A DNA stretch of 64,000 bases from Dyadobacter bucti (GTDB lineage Bacteria > Bacteroidota > Bacteroidia > Cytophagales > Spirosomataceae), in assembly GCF_005869225.1 (NCBI RefSeq), contig NZ_SWFP01000002.1, forward strand, positions 248,001 through 312,000. Reading direction: 5' to 3'. Both the position numbers and the translations under genes were made by a program. Below, piece by piece: positions 9,431 to 18,430 of this stretch; within the stretch, counting starts at the first letter, position 1, and each line of letters begins with the position of its first letter. The notes beneath the pieces are model-generated. The model worked only from the letters and a program-made list of their open reading frames with translations. It was not told the DNA's origin and searched no databases.

Positions 9431-10168
9431 ATGAAAATACTGGTTTGTATTACCAATGTGCCGGATACTACTGCAAAAATCAGCTTCACCGACAACGATA
9501 CAAAGCTCAATAAAAACGGCATCCCATACATCATCGGGCCGTATGATGACTACGCCCTCTCCCGGGGCGTTGAACTGAAAGAACAATCGGGAGGGACGTT
9601 GACTGTCCTCCATGTGGGTGAAGCAGACGCAGATCCGCAGATCCGGAAAGCGCTTGCGATCGGAGCCGATGATGCAATACGGGTCAACGCCGATCCGCTG
9701 GACTCCTATTATACCGCGGCGCAGATCGCCCACATTGCCGAACAAAACAAATATGATCTTATCCTGATGGGAAGGGAATCCATTGATTATAACAGTGGTG
9801 TCGTGCATGGTCTGGTGGGCGAAATGCTTGGGATTGCATCCTACTCCCCGGTGATGAAGCTTGACATCGACGGCGGAACTGCGACCATTTCAAGGGAAAT
9901 TGACGGGGGTAAAGAAATCCTGAAAGCTCCTCTCCCGCTTGTACTAGGTTGCCAGGAACCCATTGCTGAATGGAAAATACCAAATATGCGCGGGATCATG
10001 ACAGCCAGGACCAAACCCTTGACGGTAGTAGAACCGGTTTCTCTTGAAGAAATGACCACTCCTGAGAAATATTCGCTTCCCGCTCCCAAAGGCACGTGCA
10101 AAATGATCCCTGCAAATGAAGCTGAGACGTTGATCAGGCTTTTGCAGACGGAGGCAAAAATTCTCTGA
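9431..10168 (+). CDS. etfB: Electron transfer flavoprotein subunit beta
   Basis: A 245-residue EtfB. The N-terminus KILVCITNVPDTTAKISF and the motif GPYDDYALSRGVELKE match the family, as do VGEADADPQIRKALAIGADDAIRV and LILMGRESIDYNSGVVHG. EtfB forms a heterodimer with EtfA (next gene, 46 bases downstream) and carries the AMP or second flavin. The dimer takes electrons from acyl-CoA and other dehydrogenases and passes them to the quinone pool through ETF-quinone oxidoreductase, which is not in this window. It is cytoplasmic and of normal length. Confidence 0.95.
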   Translation: MKILVCITNVPDTTAKISFTDNDTKLNKNGIPYIIGPYDDYALSRGVELKEQSGGTLTVLHVGEADADPQIRKALAIGADDAIRVNADPLDSYYTAAQIAHIAEQNKYDLILMGRESIDYNSGVVHGLVGEMLGIASYSPVMKLDIDGGTATISREIDGGKEILKAPLPLVLGCQEPIAEWKIPNMRGIMTARTKPLTVVEPVSLEEMTTPEKYSLPAPKGTCKMIPANEAETLIRLLQTEAKIL

Positions 10169-10214
10169 ACAGGTATTTCCTCATTTAGTATTCATTGTTT
10201 AAACTGAATAAAAA

Positions 10215-11189
10215 ATGTCAGTCCTTATATATGTCGAGCTGGATAACGGTTCGATCAAAAAAACATCTCTGGAAGCTGTTGCCTATGGTGCCAAGATTGC
10301 CGAAAAAACCGGGGACAAAGTAGCAGTGCTTGCACTGGGAAAAGCCGATATTTCTGAACTGGAGAAGGCTGGAAATTACGGGGCCGGAAAAGTCCTGCAT
10401 GCCGCTGATGACAAACTTGACCAGGAAAACAGCCTTGCTTATGCAGACGTGCTGACACAAGCCGCTCACCAGGAAAACAGCAAAATTATCATTCTGTCCA
10501 AATCGGGACTGGGCGATGCAGTGGCTGCACGTGCGGCCGCTAAATTAAAAGCCGGAATTGTATCCGGCGTGACAGGATTGCCGGAAATAAACGGATCTTT
10601 TAAGGTGCCCAGGGGTATTTTTACAGGAAAAGCCTTCGCTACAACTGAAATCAAATCCGATATCAAAGTGCTGGTGGTAAAGAAAAACGCCATTGAAATG
10701 GACGAATCATCGGTACGGACAGTTAACGCTGACGTGGAAACTTTTTCATCGGTACTGCGGGATTCAGATTTCAAGGCGACAATAGTGGAAGTGGAAAAGG
10801 CTGCCTCGGAATTATCGCTTACAGAGGCGAGCATCATTGTTTCGGGAGGAAGAGGAATGAAAGGACCAGAAAACTGGCAGCCTCTCCTCGATCTTGCCAA
10901 GGCACTTGGAGCCGCCACTGGCTGTTCCAAACCAGTTTCAGACCTCGACTGGCGCCCGCATCATGAGCATATCGGACAAACAGGCATTAAGGTAGCACCC
11001 GACTTGTATATTGCCTGCGGTATTTCCGGGGCTATCCAGCATCTCGCCGGAGTAAACGGGTCAAAATGCATTGTGGTGATCAACAAGGACCCCGAAGCCC
11101 CATTCTTTAAGGCAGCGGATTACGGAATTGTCGGAGATCTTTTCGAAGTTTTACCGAAACTTACCGAAGCCGTCAAAAATTTAAAATGA
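10215..11189 (+). CDS. etfA: Electron transfer flavoprotein subunit alpha
   Basis: A 324-residue EtfA, the FAD-bearing partner of EtfB. The N-terminal ETF domain ([20 protein letters not shown]) is followed by the FAD-binding domain at about 200-320, with [58 protein letters not shown] and the terminal [21 protein letters not shown]. These are the standard FAD-contacting segments. It follows etfB with a short gap, so the two form one operon. A strong hairpin terminator lies about 120 bases after its stop. Confidence 0.96.
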   Translation: MSVLIYVELDNGSIKKTSLEAVAYGAKIAEKTGDKVAVLALGKADISELEKAGNYGAGKVLHAADDKLDQENSLAYADVLTQAAHQENSKIIILSKSGLGDAVAARAAAKLKAGIVSGVTGLPEINGSFKVPRGIFTGKAFATTEIKSDIKVLVVKKNAIEMDESSVRTVNADVETFSSVLRDSDFKATIVEVEKAASELSLTEASIIVSGGRGMKGPENWQPLLDLAKALGAATGCSKPVSDLDWRPHHEHIGQTGIKVAPDLYIACGISGAIQHLAGVNGSKCIVVINKDPEAPFFKAADYGIVGDLFEVLPKLTEAVKNLK

Positions 11190-11533
11190 GGCAAAAATGA
11201 GCTGTTTTTAAATTAATTCAACCGATATTATTACCGGATTGAAAAAAATTAGCTTAAAAATCAGATCATTAACAATATCAGGCGATCAGAACAATGGGTG
11301 TTAGAAAAACTAACCCGTGCTGCTATTTTTTTATGCAGTACGGGTTAATTATTTTTGCAACCTTTACCGGTTAAAGGAGGGAAACGATTAGGAACATATT
11401 ATAGAATCCAGTTGTTAAAGACCTGAAAATCAGCATTCATTTACGACGAAAAATTTGACATATTCTGCTTCATAAATATTTACCTGAATCGGACATATTC
11501 ACCACAACTGTCTATTAATCCTGCGCATCAAGC
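11190..11533. other. Intergenic region between etfA and the nuclease gene
   Basis: The 344 bases hold no supported gene. They contain the etfA terminator (11312-11356). TATTTTTG at 11350-11357 fits the Bacteroidota -7 consensus TAnnTTTG, but it overlaps the terminator's T-rich tail and may be chance. A small dyad, CCTTTA with TAAAGG, follows at about 11360-11380. If the -7 box is real, the nuclease gene has a leader of roughly 170 bases. I recognise no riboswitch. Confidence 0.5.
11312..11356 (+). terminator. Intrinsic terminator after etfBA
   Basis: AACCCGTGCTGC (11312-11323) pairs with GCAGTACGGGTT (11335-11346) over 12 positions with one G-T pair, with an 11-base T-rich loop, followed by a T-rich tail (AATTATTTTT). 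Placement after etfA on the same strand supports a Rho-independent terminator. Confidence 0.75.
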
Positions 11534-12136
11534 TTGAACGTGAAAAAAATTAAGTTAGAAATATTGGGGCTCTCCCCAAGCCAATCCCAGGCCGGTTCAT
11601 TTGCATTGGTCCTGGGTGAAGAACTGGGCAACCGTCGTCTGCCAATTATAATTGGTGTGTTCGAGGCGCAGGCGATTGCCGTTCAGATCGAAAACATTGT
11701 CCCTAACCGTCCCATGACGCATGATTTGTTCAAATCTTTCGCCGACGGCATGAATTACACACTGAAAGAAATCGTCATTTCCGATCTAAAGGAAGGCATC
11801 TTTTACGCTAAAATAGTATGTACGGACGGTCTTCGCGAAGTGGAAGTGGATGCCCGGCCTTCTGACGCAATAGCCATAGGCTTGCGTTTTGATATCCCCA
11901 TTTACACCTATGAAGCCATCTTATCAGAAGCCGGGATTATTTCCAGCTCGCTGGCCGAAGAGGAGGATGAGGACGAAGATGCAATCCGGGAGACACTTAA
12001 AACTACAGGTTCTGGAAAAGACCAGTTGCGGGATCTGTCCTCAGAAGATCTTCAGCGCATGCTTGATGATGCGCTTTCAAAAGAAGACTATGAAAAAGCT
12101 GCCAAAATCCGCGACGAGATGGGCAGAAGAAATTGA
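11534..12136 (+). CDS. Bifunctional nuclease-domain protein with C-terminal UvrB/UvrC motif
   Basis: A 200-residue protein. Residues 1-135 form the bifunctional nuclease (BFN, DUF151) domain: KLEILGLSPSQSQAGSFALVLGE, RLPIIIGVFEAQAIAVQIE, RPMTHDLF and VEVDARPSDAIAIGLRF are family hallmarks. After an acidic linker (EEEDEDEDA) comes a UVR motif at about 165-200 (LQRMLDDALSKEDYEKAAKI), as in UvrB/UvrC and McsA contacts. The BFN domain has DNase/RNase activity in plant and Thermotoga studies; the exact bacterial role is unsettled. The start is either TTG 11534 or GTG 11540; no in-frame ATG fits, and both give the same domain. A terminator follows at 12173. Confidence 0.88.
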   Translation: MNVKKIKLEILGLSPSQSQAGSFALVLGEELGNRRLPIIIGVFEAQAIAVQIENIVPNRPMTHDLFKSFADGMNYTLKEIVISDLKEGIFYAKIVCTDGLREVEVDARPSDAIAIGLRFDIPIYTYEAILSEAGIISSSLAEEEDEDEDAIRETLKTTGSGKDQLRDLSSEDLQRMLDDALSKEDYEKAAKIRDEMGRRN

Positions 12137-12172
12137 AATGATGCACATGCAATAAGTTAAAAATAGTTAAGG

Positions 12173-12195
12173 ATGCCCGAAAAGGGCATTTTTGA
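12173..12195 (+). terminator. Intrinsic terminator after the BFN gene
   Basis: ATGCCC (12173-12178) and GGGCAT (12184-12189) form a perfect 6-bp stem with a GAAAA loop, followed directly by a T-run. It lies 36 bases after the nuclease gene stop and separates it from ftsX. Confidence 0.8.
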
Positions 12196-12207
12196 ATTTT
12201 TAATCCT

Positions 12208-12215
12208 TACTTTTG
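12208..12215 (+). promoter_or_regulatory. Candidate -7 promoter box for ftsX
   Basis: TACTTTTG matches the Bacteroidota primary-sigma -7 consensus TAnnTTTG. It lies just behind the preceding terminator and 56 bases before the ftsX ATG at 12272. A TTTG at 12191-12194 is too close to be an ideal -33 box, so the assignment rests on the -7 match and its placement. Confidence 0.5.
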
Positions 12216-12271
12216 CCCCTGTTCGTTTGTTTCCCGGCCGGAAGAATACATTAGCGAAACCATACGCTCTT

Positions 12272-13150
12272 ATGCCTAAAAAAAAGAAAATCGGGAGCTA
12301 CCCGAATGCCATGATCGTCATGAGCCTAACGGCTGCATTGTTCCTGATCGGCTTTTGCGGACTCCTTGTTATACAATCCAAAAAGCTCGTTTCCATTATC
12401 CGTCAGAATATTGAGGTCAGGGTTTTTTTGAACAAAGAAGAAACCAAAGCCGGCCTGGATTCGGTACTTAGCATTATCAACACAAAACCCTATGTGCTCA
12501 ACTCAACAGAGGTGAAGCCCATTACATTCGTATCAAAAGAAGAAGCAGCAAAAGAATTTATTGAAGGCACAAAAGAGGATTTTGCAGCATTTCTGGGTGA
12601 GAATCCACTCAGGGACAGTTACCGGGTAAAAATCCACGAAGATTATTTCGAAGAAGCCAAACTACAGCTGATCAAAAAAGACCTCGAACAGATTAAAGGT
12701 GTTTATGAGGTCGTGTATCAGGAAGACCTGGCCGATAATATCAACAAAAACGTTACCAAGATCTACATCGTCCTGGCCAGCTTCGCCCTGATCATGCTCA
12801 TCATTATCGTGCTGCTGGTGAACAATACTATTAAGCTTGCGATTTATTCCCAGCGTTTTCTGATCAGAAGTATGCAGCTCGTAGGCGCTACCAATGGTTT
12901 TATACAACGTCCCTATGTAGTCCGCGGTGCAGTTCAGGGATTGGTAGGCGGTATACTAGCCGGGCTGTTGCTCATTGGTTTACAGCAGCTTGCAATCAGA
13001 AACGTAGAAGGGCTGGCTATGCTTCAGGAATATGATAAGATCGTTATTCTGATCGGTTCCGTCTTGCTGCTGGGAATTCTGGTGGGTGTTTCCAGCACTT
13101 ATCAGTCCCTCGCCAAATACCTCCGCATGGCGCTTGATGACCTATATTAA
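12272..13150 (+). CDS. ftsX: Cell division protein FtsX
   Basis: A 292-residue permease-like protein. An upstream frame extends to 12173, but that extension overlaps the terminator and candidate promoter, so ATG 12272 (PKKKKIGSYPNAMIVMSLTA) is chosen. Layout: a cytoplasmic basic N-terminus, TM1 (LFLIGFCGLLVI), a periplasmic domain of about 120 residues with EVRVFLNKEE near its start and KEDFAAFLGENPLRDSYRV later, then three TM segments with the FtsX/MacB core (FALIMLIIIVLLVNNTIKL, RPYVVRGAVQGLVGGILAGL, IVILIGSVLLLGILVGV). FtsX works with the ATPase FtsE to control peptidoglycan hydrolases at division; ftsE is not adjacent, which is usual in this phylum. Confidence 0.9.
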   Translation: MPKKKKIGSYPNAMIVMSLTAALFLIGFCGLLVIQSKKLVSIIRQNIEVRVFLNKEETKAGLDSVLSIINTKPYVLNSTEVKPITFVSKEEAAKEFIEGTKEDFAAFLGENPLRDSYRVKIHEDYFEEAKLQLIKKDLEQIKGVYEVVYQEDLADNINKNVTKIYIVLASFALIMLIIIVLLVNNTIKLAIYSQRFLIRSMQLVGATNGFIQRPYVVRGAVQGLVGGILAGLLLIGLQQLAIRNVEGLAMLQEYDKIVILIGSVLLLGILVGVSSTYQSLAKYLRMALDDLY

Positions 13151-13210
13151 TTCCAGGCGGTTAAAAACGAAAGCAAAAATTAAAAACGAGTAATTGAAAC
13201 TATCTGAGAC

Positions 13211-13426
13211 ATGAGCAATACAAAAAACAGTCTTCCTTTTTCAACATCCAATTACACTACCATGCTGATTGGAATTGCCGTTATTCTGGCAGGTTTCCTG
13301 ATCATGACATTTGACAGTGCAGAATTTGGTTTCGGTTTTCTGGGACTGACCCTTGGTCCGCTGGTTACGATCACCGGTTTCATCATTGAGTTTTGGGCTA
13401 TCTTACGCAAACCCACTAATTCATGA
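13211..13426 (+). CDS. DUF3098 small membrane protein
   Basis: A 71-residue protein with two hydrophobic segments ([15 protein letters not shown] and [18 protein letters not shown]), matching DUF3098, a family found almost only in Bacteroidota and typically placed between ftsX and uppP. Its stop overlaps the uppP start in ATGA (13423-13426), so it is translationally coupled to uppP. The position in a conserved envelope/division cluster suggests an envelope role; no biochemical function is known to me. Confidence 0.85.
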   Translation: MSNTKNSLPFSTSNYTTMLIGIAVILAGFLIMTFDSAEFGFGFLGLTLGPLVTITGFIIEFWAILRKPTNS

Positions 13427-14202
13427 GCATTTGGCAGGCGATTATTTTAGCTATTGTTGAGGGTATTACCGAGTTCCTGCCTGTTTCTTCTACCGGGCAC
13501 ATGATTATCGCTTCCTCGTTTATGGGGATCAGTCATCTGGAATTCACCAAAATGTTCACCGTTAACATTCAATTCGGGGCGATTTTGTCCGTGCTGGTTC
13601 TTTACTGGAAACGTTTTTTTCAAACCACCGACTTTTATTTCAAACTTTTCGTGGCATTTCTGCCAGCGGCAGTGATCGGTTTCCTGTTGAACGATTTTAT
13701 CGATGCTTTGCTGGAAAATGTAGTCGTCGTGGCTATCTCACTGCTGGTCGGCGGAATCATTCTGATTTTCATTGACAGGATCGCCAACGATTCGACCAAA
13801 GAAAGAGAGATTTCTTACTTTGATGCGCTGAAAATCGGGTTTTTTCAATGTATTGCAATGATACCAGGCGTGTCAAGATCTGCTTCCACGATCATTGGCG
13901 GGATGCTGCAGGGTTTATCAAGAAAGCAAGCTGCCGAGTTTTCGTTTTTCCTGGCGGTGCCTACAATGGCCGCAGCCGGCGGCTACAAATTGCTGAAAAC
14001 CTATGATACGATTCAAGCGGCGGACATCAAAGTTTTGCTGATCGGCAACCTGGTTGCTTTCGTCGTAGCGATGCTCGCGATCAAATTCTTCATCAGTTTC
14101 CTTACCAAGTACGGCTTCAAAGTTTTTGGCTACTATCGGATCATTCTAGGCCTGGTATTGTTAGGATTGCTTGCCTCCGGATACAAACTGGATGTTGTCT
14201 GA
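13423..14202 (+). CDS. uppP: Undecaprenyl-diphosphatase UppP (BacA)
   Basis: A 259-residue polytopic membrane enzyme that dephosphorylates undecaprenyl diphosphate to recycle the lipid carrier of peptidoglycan and other glycans; it also gives bacitracin tolerance. The two catalytic signatures are present: [17 protein letters not shown] near residues 13-29 and [15 protein letters not shown] near residues 150-165. About eight hydrophobic segments are visible and the length is normal for the family. The gene is coupled to DUF3098 upstream (4-base overlap) and followed by truB after 32 bases. Confidence 0.94.
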   Translation: MSIWQAIILAIVEGITEFLPVSSTGHMIIASSFMGISHLEFTKMFTVNIQFGAILSVLVLYWKRFFQTTDFYFKLFVAFLPAAVIGFLLNDFIDALLENVVVVAISLLVGGIILIFIDRIANDSTKEREISYFDALKIGFFQCIAMIPGVSRSASTIIGGMLQGLSRKQAAEFSFFLAVPTMAAAGGYKLLKTYDTIQAADIKVLLIGNLVAFVVAMLAIKFFISFLTKYGFKVFGYYRIILGLVLLGLLASGYKLDVV

Positions 14203-14234
14203 CAATATCCAGCCTAACACATTACTAATTTAAT

Positions 14235-14936
14235 TTGAATAACGACACCAACATACAGGATGAAGGCGAGGTCATTTTAATTGACAAGCCCCTCAAATGG
14301 ACTTCATTTGACGTAGCTAATAAGCTTAAAAGAGGCTGCAAATTCAAAAAAATCGGTCACGCGGGAACGCTTGACCCTCTTGCCACCGGCCTGCTGATTC
14401 TTTGTACCGGCAAAAAGACGAAGCAAATCGATCTCTACCAGGCGCAGGAAAAAGAATATACCGGCACTTTGGTATTGGGAAAAACAACTCCGTCCGTTGA
14501 TCTGGAGACTGAATTTGACGCCGAATATCCAACTGATCATATTACTCCCGAAATACTGGAAAATGCCCGGTTACAGCTTGTCGGCACGATCGAGCAAACT
14601 CCGCCAATTTACTCCGCACTAAGGGTTGATGGTGAGCGGCTTTACAAAAAAGCAAGACGTGGTGAAGAGGTAGAAATCAAAAAACGGATAGTAGAAATCT
14701 CGCTGTTTGAAATTGATCCCATTAACTTTCCTGCCGTGGATTTTAAAATCATTTGTTCAAAAGGCACTTATATTCGTAGTATTGTGCGTGATTTTGGTCA
14801 GTTGGTCGGGAGCGGCGCTTACATGAGCGCATTGTGCAGGACAAGAATAGGTGCATTTGAACTAAAAAATGCCTGGAATCTGACCGATTTCATCAAACAG
14901 AAAAGGATAGAGTTGAAGTTACCAGTTGACGAATGA
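14235..14936 (+). CDS. truB: tRNA pseudouridine(55) synthase TruB
   Basis: A 233-residue pseudouridine synthase that modifies U55 in the T-loop of tRNAs. The catalytic aspartate is Asp47 in GHAGTLDPLATGLL; IDKPLKWTSFDV and the later CSKGTYIRSIVRDFG segment are further family signatures. Like other Bacteroidota TruB proteins it is shorter than the E. coli enzyme because the C-terminal PUA-like domain is missing. The likely start is TTG at 14235 (NNDTNIQDEGEV). Its stop overlaps ribF in ATGA (14933-14936), so the two are coupled. Confidence 0.93.
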   Translation: MNNDTNIQDEGEVILIDKPLKWTSFDVANKLKRGCKFKKIGHAGTLDPLATGLLILCTGKKTKQIDLYQAQEKEYTGTLVLGKTTPSVDLETEFDAEYPTDHITPEILENARLQLVGTIEQTPPIYSALRVDGERLYKKARRGEEVEIKKRIVEISLFEIDPINFPAVDFKIICSKGTYIRSIVRDFGQLVGSGAYMSALCRTRIGAFELKNAWNLTDFIKQKRIELKLPVDE

Positions 14937-15868
14937 ATATTTATCACAGCCTGGATTCCTTTAAAAAACTGGAATATGGCGTCGTTACGAGTGGCACTTT
15001 TGATGGTGTCCACCTCGGTCATAAAAAAATACTTTCCCGCCTGAGAGAAATCAGCGAGGAGTCCGGAGGCGAATCGTTAGTGCTTACTTTCTGGCCGCAC
15101 CCGAGAACTGTGGTATCTGATGACAGCCAGGGGCTACAGTTGCTCTCTACAATCGACGAAAAAATTGAGCTGTTTTCCCAATTGGGTATCCAGCACCTTG
15201 CTATAATCCCTTTTACAAGAGCTTTTTCCGAGCTTTCGTCCGATGAATTTATCCAGCAGATCCTGATCGATAAAATTGGCACGAAAAAACTGGTGATCGG
15301 CTATGACCACCGTTTTGGAAGAAACCGTGAAGGAAGTTTTGAATTTCTGAAAAAAAACTGTGCAGCTTATGGCTTCGAGGTGGAAGAAATCCCCCGTGCC
15401 GACATTGAAAATATGGCCATAAGCTCTTCCAGAATCCGTAATTCGCTGACTACCGGCCATATACATGAAGCCAACGAATTACTCGGACGCCCGTATACAT
15501 TAACAGGAACCGTTGTAAAAGGTAAACAGCTTGGACGAACAATCGGCTTTCCCACCGCCAACCTGCATCTTCACGAATCCTACAAGCTGGTTCCGCTCAA
15601 CGGCGTCTATATTATCGAGGCTACACATTTTGACATGAAATACAAGGGTATGCTCAATATCGGGGTGAGGCCGACGGTTGATGGAACGGTGAGAACAATT
15701 GAAGCCCACCTTTTTGACTTTGATAAAGAAATTTACGGAGAAGACCTGCAACTCGAACTGCTGCATTACCTACGCCCGGAGCAAAAATTCGAAAGCCTGG
15801 ATATGCTTGTCGGTCAGATCAATATCGACCGTGAACAAGCTCTCAACTATTTTTCCGGAAACCAGTAA
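14933..15868 (+). CDS. ribF: Bifunctional riboflavin kinase / FAD synthetase
   Basis: A 311-residue RibF. The N-terminal FAD synthetase domain (about 15-170) shows GTFDGVHLGHKKIL, LTFWPHPR and the GYDHRFGRNREGS segment, a nucleotidyltransferase fold with the HxGH-like motif. The C-terminal riboflavin kinase domain (about 185-308) shows GRTIGFPTANLHL, PLNGVYII, MLNIGVRPTVDG and EIYGEDLQLELLHYLRPEQKF. It makes FMN and FAD from riboflavin and ATP. A hairpin with a T-rich flank follows at 15952. Confidence 0.94.
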   Translation: MNIYHSLDSFKKLEYGVVTSGTFDGVHLGHKKILSRLREISEESGGESLVLTFWPHPRTVVSDDSQGLQLLSTIDEKIELFSQLGIQHLAIIPFTRAFSELSSDEFIQQILIDKIGTKKLVIGYDHRFGRNREGSFEFLKKNCAAYGFEVEEIPRADIENMAISSSRIRNSLTTGHIHEANELLGRPYTLTGTVVKGKQLGRTIGFPTANLHLHESYKLVPLNGVYIIEATHFDMKYKGMLNIGVRPTVDGTVRTIEAHLFDFDKEIYGEDLQLELLHYLRPEQKFESLDMLVGQINIDREQALNYFSGNQ

Positions 15869-15951
15869 GTCCTCCATCCTTTTCCTCCCCCATCTCTTTC
15901 TTCCCTGTATTCGGCACAATTTTAATATCGTATCGGTATACGTCAGCTAAT

Positions 15952-15978
15952 CCTTTGTGATCAGAAACAAAGGCATTT
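15952..15978 (+). terminator. Probable terminator after ribF
   Basis: CCTTTGT (15952-15958) pairs with ACAAAGG (15967-15973) around an 8-base loop, followed by CATTTTC. The stem is AT-leaning and the T-run short, so strength is uncertain, but its position at the end of the ftsX-ribF series fits. Confidence 0.5.
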
Positions 15979-16015
15979 TCAAAACCGTATCAAAAACGAA
16001 AAATCTCGCCGCTCT

Positions 16016-17398
16016 ATGAAAAAATACGATGCAATTGTAATTGGTTCCGGCCAGGGAGGTACTCCTTTGGCAAAAAAATTGGCCGAGTCCGGCTTAAAAA
16101 CGGCATTAATCGAACAAAGATGGGTGGGAGGCACGTGTGTTAACGACGGCTGCTCACCGACAAAAGCCATGATTGCATCTGCAAAATACGCCTGGTCAGC
16201 GAATCACGGTAAAACGCTCGGTGTTACGGCTGACAATGTGCATATTGACTTCGCTGCAATCATCAAGCGAAAAAATGCTATAGTCAATTCCATGCGTAAA
16301 AATGTCGAAAAAGGAATTTCCGAAACTGCCAATCTAGACCTCGTTGTTGGTTCGGCGACTTTTTCGGGCGTGAAAGAGCTTACCGTCAAGCTAAACAAAG
16401 GTGACTCCGAACAGTACGCCGCGGATCAGATCTTCATCAATACCGGATTAGCGCCGGACGTTCCCGACGTGGAGGGTATAACGGATATCGATTACCTGAC
16501 TTCCACTACCATCATGGAGCTCAAAGAGCTTCCGAAACACCTTCTGATCATCGGCAGCGGTTATATTGGTCTGGAATTCGGACAAATGTTCAGGCGGTTT
16601 GGGAGTGAAATTACCATACTGGAACCTTCGGAACGCATTCTTACCCACGAAGACGCAGATATTGCCGAAGAGATTACCAAGATCCTTTCAGAAGAAAACA
16701 TTAAAATAATGACTAACAGCCACGCAGTGGCTGTCGTGAAAAAAGGTAGCGACTTAACAGTGCATATTGAGAAAAGCAGCAGAAAAAGCACGATCCATTG
16801 CTCTCATATTCTTATCGCCGCAGGTCGGAAACCACAGACCGGGGAGCTAAACCTGCCTGCATCCGGTATCCAAACCGATGAAAAAGGCTATATAAAAGTA
16901 AATGACAAGCTGGAAACCAGTCAACCAGGTATTTATGCCCTGGGAGATGTCAAAGGAGGCCCGGCTTTTACGCATATCTCGTACGACGATTACAGGATTA
17001 TCTCGGAAAATGTTCTGGAAAAAGGCAAGGCTTCAACAGCGGGCAGACTTGTTCCCTACTGCATGTTTATAGACCCGCAGCTCGGCCGTATCGGCATCAC
17101 CGAACAAGAGGCAAAAACGCAGGGCTTAGACGTTCGTGTAGCTATTCTAAAAAATTACGCTGTGGCCCGGGCGGTAGAGACGGGTGATGAACGCGGCATG
17201 ATGAAAGCCGTTGTGGATGCTAAAACGGGCAAAATACTTGGAGCGGCTGTACTTGCGGAACAGGGAGGCGAGATCGTGACCATCTTGCAAATGGCCATGA
17301 TGGGCAACGTTACTTATGAAAAGATACGCAATGGTGTTTTTGCGCACCCCACCTACGCGGAGTCCTTAAATAACTTGTTCATGAAGCTGGATACGTAG
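16016..17398 (+). CDS. FAD-dependent pyridine nucleotide-disulfide oxidoreductase (mercuric reductase-like)
   Basis: A 460-residue class I flavoprotein disulfide reductase. The FAD loop is VIGSGQGGTPLAKKLA; the redox pair is C-x4-C in GGTCVNDGCSPTKAM; the NAD(P) site is IIGSGYIGLEFGQMF; the second FAD segment is GIYALGDVKGGPAFTH; and the C-terminal base motif is HPTYAES. Annotation pipelines would often say 'mercuric reductase', but there is no N-terminal heavy-metal-binding domain and no C-terminal vicinal cysteine pair, so mercury reduction is unlikely. The fold would suit a small-disulfide reductase or a lipoamide-dehydrogenase paralogue. It is followed, after 72 bases and a candidate promoter, by the ergothioneine-type operon, which makes a low-molecular-weight thiol disulfide a possible substrate (inference). 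Confidence 0.88.
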   Translation: MKKYDAIVIGSGQGGTPLAKKLAESGLKTALIEQRWVGGTCVNDGCSPTKAMIASAKYAWSANHGKTLGVTADNVHIDFAAIIKRKNAIVNSMRKNVEKGISETANLDLVVGSATFSGVKELTVKLNKGDSEQYAADQIFINTGLAPDVPDVEGITDIDYLTSTTIMELKELPKHLLIIGSGYIGLEFGQMFRRFGSEITILEPSERILTHEDADIAEEITKILSEENIKIMTNSHAVAVVKKGSDLTVHIEKSSRKSTIHCSHILIAAGRKPQTGELNLPASGIQTDEKGYIKVNDKLETSQPGIYALGDVKGGPAFTHISYDDYRIISENVLEKGKASTAGRLVPYCMFIDPQLGRIGITEQEAKTQGLDVRVAILKNYAVARAVETGDERGMMKAVVDAKTGKILGAAVLAEQGGEIVTILQMAMMGNVTYEKIRNGVFAHPTYAESLNNLFMKLDT

Positions 17399-17404
17399 TT
17401 TTTT

Positions 17405-17412
17405 TATTTTTG
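17405..17412 (+). promoter_or_regulatory. Candidate -7 promoter box for the ergothioneine operon
   Basis: TATTTTTG matches TAnnTTTG. It begins 7 bases after the preceding stop and 66 bases before the ABC ATPase start. No good TTTG lies at the -33 spacing, so confidence is moderate. Confidence 0.45.
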
Positions 17413-17470
17413 CTACATATAAATCATCGCCTGGACTATATTGCGCACCTAACTTTACCCCTTTCTTCAC

Positions 17471-18430
17471 ATGATGGTCGTCGCCGAAAACATCAGTAAA
17501 ACTTTCAACGATATCAAGGCGGTCGACGATATTTCGTTCGAAGTAAAGGAAGAGAATACCATGGTTTTGCTGGGCACGAGCGGCTGCGGTAAAACCACTA
17601 CGCTGAAAATGCTGAACCGCCTGATCGAAGCATCATCAGGGAAAATTTCAATTAACGGTCAGGATATTTTTGAACGGCGACCGGAACTGCTGCGGCGAAC
17701 CATTGGCTACGTATCTCAGAGCAATGGTCTTTTCCCTCACTACACAGTAGCGGAAAACATAGCCGTGGTGCCAAAGCTTCTGAAATGGAGAAGCGAAAAA
17801 ATACAAAAAAGATCTGATGAACTGCTTCACCAGCTCAAACTACCCGCTGCGGAATACGGCAGCAAATATCCCGGGGAACTCAGCGGAGGACAGCAACAGC
17901 GCGTCGCCCTGGCAAGAGCATTGATCTCCAATCCGCCTGTGTTGCTGATGGACGAACCTTTCGGAGCACTCGACCCGATCACCCGAACGGATGTCCGCCG
18001 TGAATTCCTCGAACTGCCGGAATTAAAAAAGAAAACGATTTTGATGGTAACCCACGACGTTCAGGAGGCTTTTGAGCTCGGCGATCAGATCTCGCTGATG
18101 GATCAGGGGAAAATTGTCCAATCGGGTACTGCACAGGAATTGCTGTTCAAACCCGCCAACGATTTTGTCCGGAAATTCCTGGGACACCAGAAATTTTTAC
18201 TGGAATTAAACGCAATCAAAATCAGGGAAATATGGAATGACCTGCCGGAAGTAAGTGTTCCTGAAAATGCAGATCTGACCGACAGTCAGAGTTTATGGGA
18301 AGCTATGGAGCAGCTTTCGGACAATGCACGAGACACTGTGACTGTCACGGACCGGAACTCGGGATCTGTGAAAACCATATCCTTTTCATTGCTTCATCAG
18401 GGGTATAACAAACTCAAAAAGAGCAGATAA
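17471..18430 (+). CDS. egtV: ABC transporter ATP-binding protein (OpuCA/EgtV-like)
   Basis: A 319-residue ATPase of the osmoprotectant/quaternary-amine uptake class. Walker A is GTSGCGKTT, the Q-loop lies in YVSQSNGLFPHYTVAEN, the signature is LSGGQQQR, Walker B is VLLMDEP with the catalytic Glu, and the H-loop is MVTHDVQEAF. After residue about 230 there is an extension of some 85 residues where OpuCA carries two CBS domains; no clear CBS pattern is visible, so osmotic gating is doubtful. It is followed with no gap by the permease/binding-protein fusion (stop TAA then ATG) and then by egtB and egtD. This context favours ergothioneine uptake (EgtUV type, described in Streptococcus pneumoniae and Helicobacter) over glycine betaine. 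The symbol is by context. Confidence 0.8.
   Translation: MMVVAENISKTFNDIKAVDDISFEVKEENTMVLLGTSGCGKTTTLKMLNRLIEASSGKISINGQDIFERRPELLRRTIGYVSQSNGLFPHYTVAENIAVVPKLLKWRSEKIQKRSDELLHQLKLPAAEYGSKYPGELSGGQQQRVALARALISNPPVLLMDEPFGALDPITRTDVRREFLELPELKKKTILMVTHDVQEAFELGDQISLMDQGKIVQSGTAQELLFKPANDFVRKFLGHQKFLLELNAIKIREIWNDLPEVSVPENADLTDSQSLWEAMEQLSDNARDTVTVTDRNSGSVKTISFSLLHQGYNKLKKSR

Noticed and set aside
16016..17398. Annotation as mercuric reductase
   Set aside because: No heavy-metal-associated domain and no C-terminal vicinal cysteines; no mer genes nearby.
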